This document shows positions 57,520-64,000 of a DNA stretch of 64,000 bases, piece after piece. Each line of letters starts with the position of its first letter. The first letter of the stretch is position 1. A program made the position numbers and the translations under genes. The notes under the pieces are model-generated. The model made no database searches, had not been told where the DNA came from, and was given only the letters and a program-made list of their open reading frames with translations. Origin of the DNA: Sipunculus nudus (taxonomy: Eukaryota > Annelida > Sipuncula > Golfingiida > Sipunculidae); the NCBI GenBank assembly GCA_026874595.1, contig CM049308.1, positions 96,396,624 through 96,460,623 of the forward strand, in the 5' to 3' direction.

Positions 57520-59636
57520 GCTGAGCATCTGAGTTCCACCTGACGAATACTAATATGCTATAATCTAGAAAAATTATACAGAACTTTATGTTTAACCATT
57601 TTTGTCCGGTTCCATGCATATCCTCACAGGGAGAGACCATATTTCTGTATAAATATTGTTTATAGCGCCGATAAGCGTCCTCTTTATTTAGCTCTGTCAG
57701 GGATGTAGATTGCAAGTACAGTTCAAAACGTTTAATTTCACCTGAAACAAGCTTTAAATAACCTGTTCACTGCTTGCTTCTGATTATGGTCAAGAACTGG
57801 ATGTTTGTTGCCGTGTGAGAGGGGATAAAGAGAAAATTGTTGATTGCCCCCTCTCATGCAAAGAGGGCAGTAGCACCCTCTTAATTGTTTCCGGGCCAAA
57901 GGTCTATAAGAACACTCTGTCAATAGAGCACAGGAGACATACGTGTCAAGAGTCCAAACCAAGCTTGATTCCATAAGAATAATAAATAAAGGGGAAAAAA
58001 CAAACAAAACATTAAAAATATCATATAGAGATTTATAAATGAGCTTATAGAACTTTTTGATTTGTTGGTGTTGCAGATTAAATGAGGGCCTTGCATATTA
58101 CTTCGTTACTTCAGAAGATATATATGGCTATGACCCACTGTCTGTAGTCGTCCTATCAGCAGTTTGTCTGCACGTTAGATAAGCATGATTTTACATCGTT
58201 ACCTATGGATTTGAAATTTTACATACAGTATGATGTATCAAGTTCTATACCAAGCCGGAAACTAGGTCACTGTGCTTTGTTCCTATGGAAAATTAAACTA
58301 AACCAGTTTGCATTCAAAATCTATTATAACAATTCAAGACTGCCTTATATAAAAAAAGCTTGTATTGTTCTAATTAAGGCACAGAGCTTTTCATTAAATG
58401 TCCGATGTATATGAGGAAAATCATGCCAGTATTGAGTAATTAAAAAAATAAGGGCTGGATCATGTGTTTAGTCGAGAATATTTTTACTCAATGAATATGT
58501 TAACCGCTTAAGCTGGAGCTCAGTTCATCCAGAAAATAACTACAATTAATTTAGATTGAAGTATACACCGGAGATAAGGTCGGAAATTCAATGAATTTTC
58601 GAAGTAATCAACAAATGTAAAATCACTACCATGAATTTTACCTATACTTTGACTATCGCATATTGTTTTCTTGTAATCACTGCTGATTTAATTTTCAAAT
58701 ACCATGACTACATGGATTTATAAGCTATTTGTTCTGAAATTCTAATGCAGTTACCCAAAACAATTAGTCAGGTATGGGAGTTTTCAGGGGGGTAAGACTA
58801 TATTATTTATGAGTAATATAAATCAGGGAACAGGCCACCTCCACAGGATGGCGATTTGGTAAAGATATTTGGCGAAGTGTGCACGTGTGCCCCTTGCCTG
58901 TAGGGACTGATGAATGACATAATTTTCATTTAATATGGCTAATATTAACATGGATTTCATTGACCAAGTCTCTATAAGTTACTTTGATCGTTTATTTTGT
59001 CAGTTTTTAGGCTATATACATTCTAAATTGTTCAGTCTACACATCTACACATTTTGTTTTTATTCGGACCTCGCAGAAATGCCCCGGATCTTAATTGATC
59101 CCCTAAAGTTCCAGCTCCGGCCCAGTTCTGTCCTATATACTGCTTCGTTTGTCAAAGAATTTGAATATAATTCTAGCAGCCTTGCCTGCTAGTCCTTTTT
59201 TTTTAATTTTTGCAAATTTCAAGTATAGCTAGAAACCCCAAACATCGCCCGGTTCATTTCTTTCCAAGAATGTTAATTTACACGTTATCTGCATTGAATG
59301 ATATCAATTCAAGCAACCTCATTTAACTTTCAGTTAACGTGATAGTAACTCGAGTGGACAGCTACCGGAGAATATCAGATGATGGAGGTGTGAGTTTGTC
59401 AATGAATATGGTTGTTTTCTTCTTTTCAAATCTGAAATGAAGTGGATGCCAATGCACTTTTTTGTTTAGTGTACACATATATACAGCCTCTTTATGACCA
59501 TGCATACTTGTTCTGTAGTAGCAGCTTGCGAAACGCTTTGGATGGGACGTTCTGAGTACACACGGCGAGAAAAAGGACAATTCGCTGATAATAGGTTATT
59601 TGGATTGTTTTTATTTCGTTAAAAGAAAACATCGGG
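57520..59636. other. no recognisable gene
   Basis: About 2.1 kb with several short open frames (57738-58007 minus, 58935-59192 plus, 59362-59580 minus), none with a domain. The sequence looks non-repetitive within the window, so distant exons of an unseen gene cannot be excluded. Confidence 0.4.
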
Positions 59637-59674
59637 TATATATATGTACATATATATATATATATATATATATA
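59637..59674. repeat. (TA)n microsatellite
   Basis: TA run with a small interruption (TGTACA) near its left end. Confidence 0.95.
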
Positions 59675-59865
59675 AAGTTTCCACCATCAGTGAAAACGAA
59701 CCCTCCCACTCAGCAGTCAGCCTACGGGCCTGGTTAAGGTTGCACAAATATAACTTCTTTTTCAGTACAATGATCTTCCGCAGTCTCGTCTGGTAGTCAA
59801 GTGCGTCAACAGGCTGGAAATTTTGAGTTTGCCGCATTGAACGGTTTGGCGATTTCGTGTAAGTG

Positions 59866-60028
59866 TCACGTGACTAAGCACCATGGACGGTGTCGGTAAC
59901 TGTGTCACTGGCTACAAGAGTTGGCTATGAAATCAAAAGCAGGTATCAGTAAATTTCCCCGGCCGACTAAGTAGAGGTGTATATATAAAACCATTCTTTC
60001 CTTTGGTGTTGTACTAACAGACAGAGGT
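59866..60028 (+). promoter_or_regulatory. candidate promoter and short first exon of the BTB gene
   Basis: An E-box-like TCACGTGAC lies at 59866-59874 and a clean TATA box TATATAAAA at 59982-59990. About 25-30 bp further on transcription could start near 60012-60018, and a strong donor ACAGAG/GTATGTGA follows (GT at 60027-60028). That would give a very short untranslated first exon spliced to the coding exon at 62477. The link is inferred from strand, distance and lack of another candidate. Confidence 0.4.
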
Positions 60029-62476
60029 ATGTGAGAGATCCTCGAAGGGTGACGTAGATTCGTCCTTTGTGATGTTGTACTGTAGTCTGTGGACTATCAA
60101 GTCACTGCCACTCGCCGTGGATACAGTGGCGAGGCCGGGACAGAGGGGGAGGTGTCAGTGGGCAGCTATAATCTGTCGGCAGAGTGTTATATAATATAGC
60201 TAACTGTTGTATTTGAGTTTGTTTGCCAGGAGAGTATCACAGATGTCCTTGGGGTACTTTGAAATATGTTAATCAGAACTTTAAGTTTAACTTAGTTTAA
60301 GTTAATCCCTGGTGCCTGTCAAGCATCATCTATACTATTTACCTCCAAAATGAATCCTCTAATAAAGTAACTTTATTTTGCATGAATTCTTACATCTGGT
60401 GATGAGGTTCAAAGAAAAAGTAATTCTCCATGACAAAACTGTGAGTTTGCCTGATTATCAGTTAAATTAATTTAAATGATGATAAATTTGTATAATCTTA
60501 ACAAGGTGTCTAGAGCTCCGTACCCAGACACATTGCCCCAGAGCTAAAGGTCCTGACTATTAATCACGTAGTTAAGTGATGAGCTATAAAGTATAAGTTC
60601 ATACATACATCAGCATTATGAGTAATACCCTGTGAAAATTATGGATAACTTTAAAGTTATAGGCCTGTATGCAATTAGAAATGTATTAATAAAGCCCATT
60701 ATATTAATCATTTTTCATCCTAACATGTTGAACTAGGAGTAGGACTAATTATATTTTCATTAAAATCATATATGGACTAGACTTCATCTCAGACCTATAA
60801 ACAATGAACATATATTTATAAAGGTATTTTGTTTTAATATTAATTTGTGAGTACATGGGTCTGTGTATTCTCCCAGAAAGTCCTACATAAAGTGCTTTTA
60901 TTAAATAAAATAAAATTCATATTTATTACTAAATGCCAGAACAATAGCAATGTTCTGGTAGGTCCGTCAGTTGGTGCTGGAGAAATAGCTCCAATAGATG
61001 TGTCCGGCAGTGTCAGTGCGCATGGCTCATAGGAAGTGTCTGAACTTTAGCCTGTATGATCAGTATCTGGGTCTTATCTTTATCAGCCTTATCTTTATTT
61101 TCTACTATTCCTCTGAACCAAAATATTTAGGTAAAAATAAAATTGTAAAGCAATAGCCAATACAAATGAAACAAGAAAATCACATTTTACTCCCATTTTC
61201 CACTCAATGTCCATTAATTTGCTACTCCTTTTTGACAGTGACACGATATTGTGGCTCCGCAATGCACAAGGCCCCATGTGCTGTGTTTATGTTGACACCT
61301 GTGATTGCCAGGGCAGTATTTTGGCAGGTACAGATTTATTTTAAAGGGAAAAAGCCATTTTTCATGTTAATTCAACATGCTTTATAGGTGATTGGGCCCC
61401 TTTAACATATTTTAACTACAAAGCAGTATATTTAATAATCTTAAATTTTGTATTGTAAATGCATGTACATTTATCGGTTACAGTATATAAGCATTTTCTT
61501 TCTTTTCTCTATTTCTTTCTCTTCCTTCTTTCTTTCACTCTTTCTTTCTCTCTCATGCTGTCTCTCTTTCTGTCTCATAAGCTGCAGTAAATCAGTAATC
61601 ACCACATACCACATGCCTCGCTTTAAAAATCAGTGTGAAACACAATCATAGACTTTATTGGAAATTTATTTAGAAATTGTTGATTGTTTGATTTTTAGGT
61701 ATCTGTATATCATCAAACTTGGAAGCGGGAGGGGAATGTAAATTATTGTATGAAGAAGGCCCAAGTGCGGCTGTACTTTTTAATGAGTCTTTACGGGTTA
61801 GGTAGGTGCTGCTGAAATAATATAGAGCAGTTATAGAGAGTGTCTTGACACGTTCTGTCACTGTGTGGGGAGGAAGCATCAGTGCTGAGGAATGGAATTT
61901 ACTGGATTTACCAAGTTATTCAAAAAGGACTTTAACCAGCATATACTTATCAGCAATCCGGTAACTAAACTCATCCCTTGCGGAAAAACATATCTTTAGA
62001 TGACTATCTTTTGTATACAATTTTATGAATTTATTTTCTTCTTTCAATGTATTCTTTAACAGCAAACTAATCAAGACATATACTATTGTATGTAATATTT
62101 TTATTATGTAATAATATGTATATATAGCAAATCTTATCTTATCATGTCAATCAGTTTATCATGTAAATAACATAGATACCCCATCCATTAAAATGGTATG
62201 CTCCCCTTAGAAGTTACTCTATCAGATGTGTGGGTTTCTCTGTCATTTTCCTCTGCTATCCAACCTGTAAAACGGACGCGTAATTGTTTTTCACAGTATT
62301 TACAAAAAGGTGGACAGATATTTTGTTTACATAATATCATTTTGTTTTTCAGTAACAACTTCATTTATAAAACTGACAATAAATTGGAAATTCAATGACA
62401 AACAAGGGAATTATTTAAAAGCTATTTCTTTTGTGCAAAGCAGGCATGCACTATGACTGTATTTTGTTTATTTCAG
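60029..62476 (+). other. probable first intron of the BTB gene
   Basis: About 2.4 kb between the candidate first exon and the acceptor at 62475-62476. It contains a LINE 3' remnant at about 61890-62145 and no recognised exon. The frames at 60847-61032 and 61448-61651 lack domains. Confidence 0.4.
61890..62145 (+). mobile_element. LINE 3' end remnant
   Basis: A C-terminal-like WN-rich start (near 61893) is followed by a 3' UTR ending GTATATATAGCAAATCTTAT then CTTATC. This is the same tail type as the LINEs at 11798 and 56902. Only the tail similarity is firm. Confidence 0.45.
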
Positions 62477-62708
62477 ATCATTTAATTTTGTTTTCGATTT
62501 ACTTGGTGGTCCATCATTGAGGTGTAAATGTACCAGGTAAACGGAACAAAGCGTGTGCGAACCAGCTCCAACATGTCCGACACAGAGGATGGACCATCCA
62601 AGTTAATCCATGTGGATGAAAACACGGACCATGGCATGAAAGTGCTGCGGGGGCTGAACCAGCTCATGCGTGATAAAGTGCTCTGTGATGTCACGTTAAT
62701 CGCTGAAG
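62477..62708 (+). CDS. BTB (probably kelch-like) protein, first coding exon
   Basis: An acceptor TTTGTTTATTTCAG ends at 62476. The first ATG is at 62528, with an alternative start at 62573 (MSDTEDGPSK). The exon encodes HGMKVLRGLNQLMRDKVLCD then VTLIAEG, the opening of a BTB/POZ domain as in KLHL proteins: helix, first strand with the conserved LCDVTL, and an EGRE-type turn. It stops where an intron is plausible, at GAAG/GTAGGG (GT 62709-62710, phase 1); a second option is CAG/GTGTTT (GT 62726-62727). The rest of the BTB domain (the AHR...LAA...YF part) and any BACK and Kelch repeats must lie beyond the window. KLHL proteins serve as Cullin-3 adaptors; that role is family knowledge only. Confidence 0.75.
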
Positions 62709-63450
62709 GTAGGGAACTTCATCAGGTGTTTGTTCATAATAAGGTGATCTGTGATGTCACATTAATTGCTGGAGGTAAGGAACTTCATCAGAAGTTTGTT
62801 CATAATAAGGTGATCTGTGATGTCACATTAATTGCTGGAGGTAGGGAACTTCATCAGAAGTTTGTTCATAATAAGGTGATCTGTGATGTCACATTAATTG
62901 CTGGAGGTAGGGAACTTCATCAGAGGTTTGTTCATAATAAGGTGATCTGTGATGTCACATTAATTGCTGGAGGTAGGGAACTTCATCAGAAGTTTGTTCA
63001 TAATAAGATGATCTGTGATGTCACATTAATTGCTGGAGGTAGGGAACTTCATCAGAAGTTTGTTCATAATAAGGTGATCTGTGATGTCACATTAATTGCT
63101 GGAGGTAGGGAACTTCATCAGAAGTTTGTTCATAATAAGGTGATCTGTGATGTCACATTAATTGCTGGAGGTAGGGAACTTCATCAGAAGTTTGTTCATA
63201 AAAAGGTGATCTTTGATGTCACATTAATTGCTGGAGGTAGGGAACTTCATCAGAAGTTTGTTCATAATAAGGTGCTCTCTGATATCACATTAATTGCTGG
63301 AGGTAGGAAACTATATAAGAAATTCTTTTGTGCACTGATGTCTCATTAATTGTCAGAGGTAGGCAACTTGATTAGTTGTATGTGCTAAAGTTATTTGGGA
63401 TGTCAATGTCATATTAATTACTGAAGGTTGGCAGCTATCAAATTGATGGG
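62679..63450 (+). repeat. tandem array of the BTB exon end and donor (66-bp unit)
   Basis: The exon end GTGATGTCACGTTAATCGC with TGAAG/GTAGGGAAC is followed by nine 66-bp copies with consensus GATGTCACATTAATTGCTGG then AG/GTAGGGAACTTCATCAG, and two degraded copies to about 63450. Because 66 is divisible by three and no stop occurs, the array stays open and produces an apparent 273-residue protein (62528-63349) repeating VICDVTLIAGGRELHQKFVH. Real BTB domains never repeat their first strand in this way, so the array is more likely intronic. Nearly every copy preserves the donor. Confidence 0.85.
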
Positions 63451-63930
63451 AAGAAATAGTCTGCTGTGAGTATGATAGCCCTTTGCTTGAAAGCATGTAG
63501 AATCATGAAAATAATACACACCCTATATGTAGGTGTTGAAACGGTTTATATTTTGCCAGAGTTCAGTTCTTTATAGAGACCGAAAAAAGCTCTCCTTCTC
63601 TCCTGTTGTCATTATGGGTTCATGAGCAACATAACTTGTAAAATTTTGAAAGACTATTTGGTCAACTGAAACTGAAAGAAAGAAAAAAAAAATTTTGCAA
63701 TGTAGACAATTGTTAAATGGCAGTAGCATTTTCATGAATTCTTCAAGTGCCAATATACCAAACCTTTCTATTTGTTAAATCTCATAAAATTACCCTTTTA
63801 GGCAACCTCAGCTGAGTGTTGTGACCTGTAAGTCTCTATTTTTTTTGTGTCAGGTGAACATTCATTGTTTGTTTGTTCTCTTACTTTTTTTGTGTCAGGT
63901 GTAGCATTTAGTGTTTGTTCTCTTGTGTTT
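63451..63930. other. probable BTB intron, no exon seen
   Basis: About 480 bp. A family A-like 3' end (CTCAGCTGAGTGTTGTGACC, 63807-63826) is present. Two tandem copies of TTTTTTTGTGTCAGGTG (63840-63858 and 63884-63901) resemble acceptors but lead into no BTB sequence. Confidence 0.45.
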
Positions 63931-64000
63931 TTAGCTGAGCTGACTATGAGTCATCTGAGCTATAGTCGTGGTCCATTGTCCTCCGTCCGTCCGTCTGTCC
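63931..64000 (+). mobile_element. start of a Helitron-like family A-type element
   Basis: Starts TTAGCTGAGCTGACTATGAG followed by a GTCCGTCCGTCTGTCC tract, and continues past the window edge. Confidence 0.6.

Noticed and set aside
62528-63349. A 273-residue repeat protein
   Set aside because: Only the first 60 residues look like a gene (BTB start). The rest is a 66-bp tandem copy of the exon end and donor that stays open because 66 is a multiple of three.
63838-63901. A fourth splice-junction array (two acceptor-like TTTTTTTGTGTCAG copies)
   Set aside because: No BTB-like or other exon follows either copy, so it cannot be tied to a junction.

Overview
This is eukaryotic, intron-bearing animal DNA. 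It is AT-rich and dominated by interspersed and tandem repeats. The best guess is a lophotrochozoan, probably a mollusc. The grounds are CR1/jockey-like non-LTR retrotransposons, several families of Helitron-like elements carrying GTCC/GTCTGTC microsatellites, asymmetric inverted ends and a 3' terminal hairpin (the HINE type known from bivalves and other invertebrates), and GT-AG introns. The species cannot be named from the sequence alone.

Only two host genes can be supported, both on the + strand. The first is a bZIP transcription factor of the Fos/ATF3/JDP2 type: basic region in exon 29826-29958, leucine zipper and C-terminus in exon 32626-33420, poly(A) signals at 33791-33806. The second is the first coding exon of a BTB (probably kelch-like) gene at 62477-62708; its later exons lie beyond the window. 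Candidate promoters are a TATA element at 59982-59990, upstream of the BTB exon, and a CCAAT/CRE/TATA cluster at 325-373 that would drive a gene leftwards out of the window.

Layout. 2.26-4.90 kb: one Mutator-like element inside another, each with an exact 9-bp target-site duplication; the inner one carries a Ulp1-type protease relic. 4.96-16.64 kb: one decayed LINE broken by four later insertions, which are themselves nested. 17.18-22.66 kb: a 36-bp satellite with higher-order structure. 23.72-27.98 kb: a 32-bp satellite. 29.83-33.81 kb: the bZIP gene, whose intron holds a hAT-like element. 33.93-51.41 kb: Helitron-like families nested in one another, a hAT-like element rich in octamer motifs, and a long-TIR element. 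51.8-53.9 kb: minus-strand fragments of the same families. 55.65-57.31 kb: two minus-strand LINE remnants. 59.9-63.5 kb: the BTB gene start.

The most unusual observation concerns the exon-intron junctions. At all three junctions inside the recognisable coding exons (bZIP donor, bZIP acceptor, BTB donor) the sequence spanning the splice site is amplified into a tandem array on the intron side. This gives runs of decoy donors (28-bp and 66-bp units) and decoy acceptors (53-bp units). Use of the bZIP decoys would truncate the protein before its leucine zipper. This junction-seeded amplification is the strongest candidate for something undescribed in the window.
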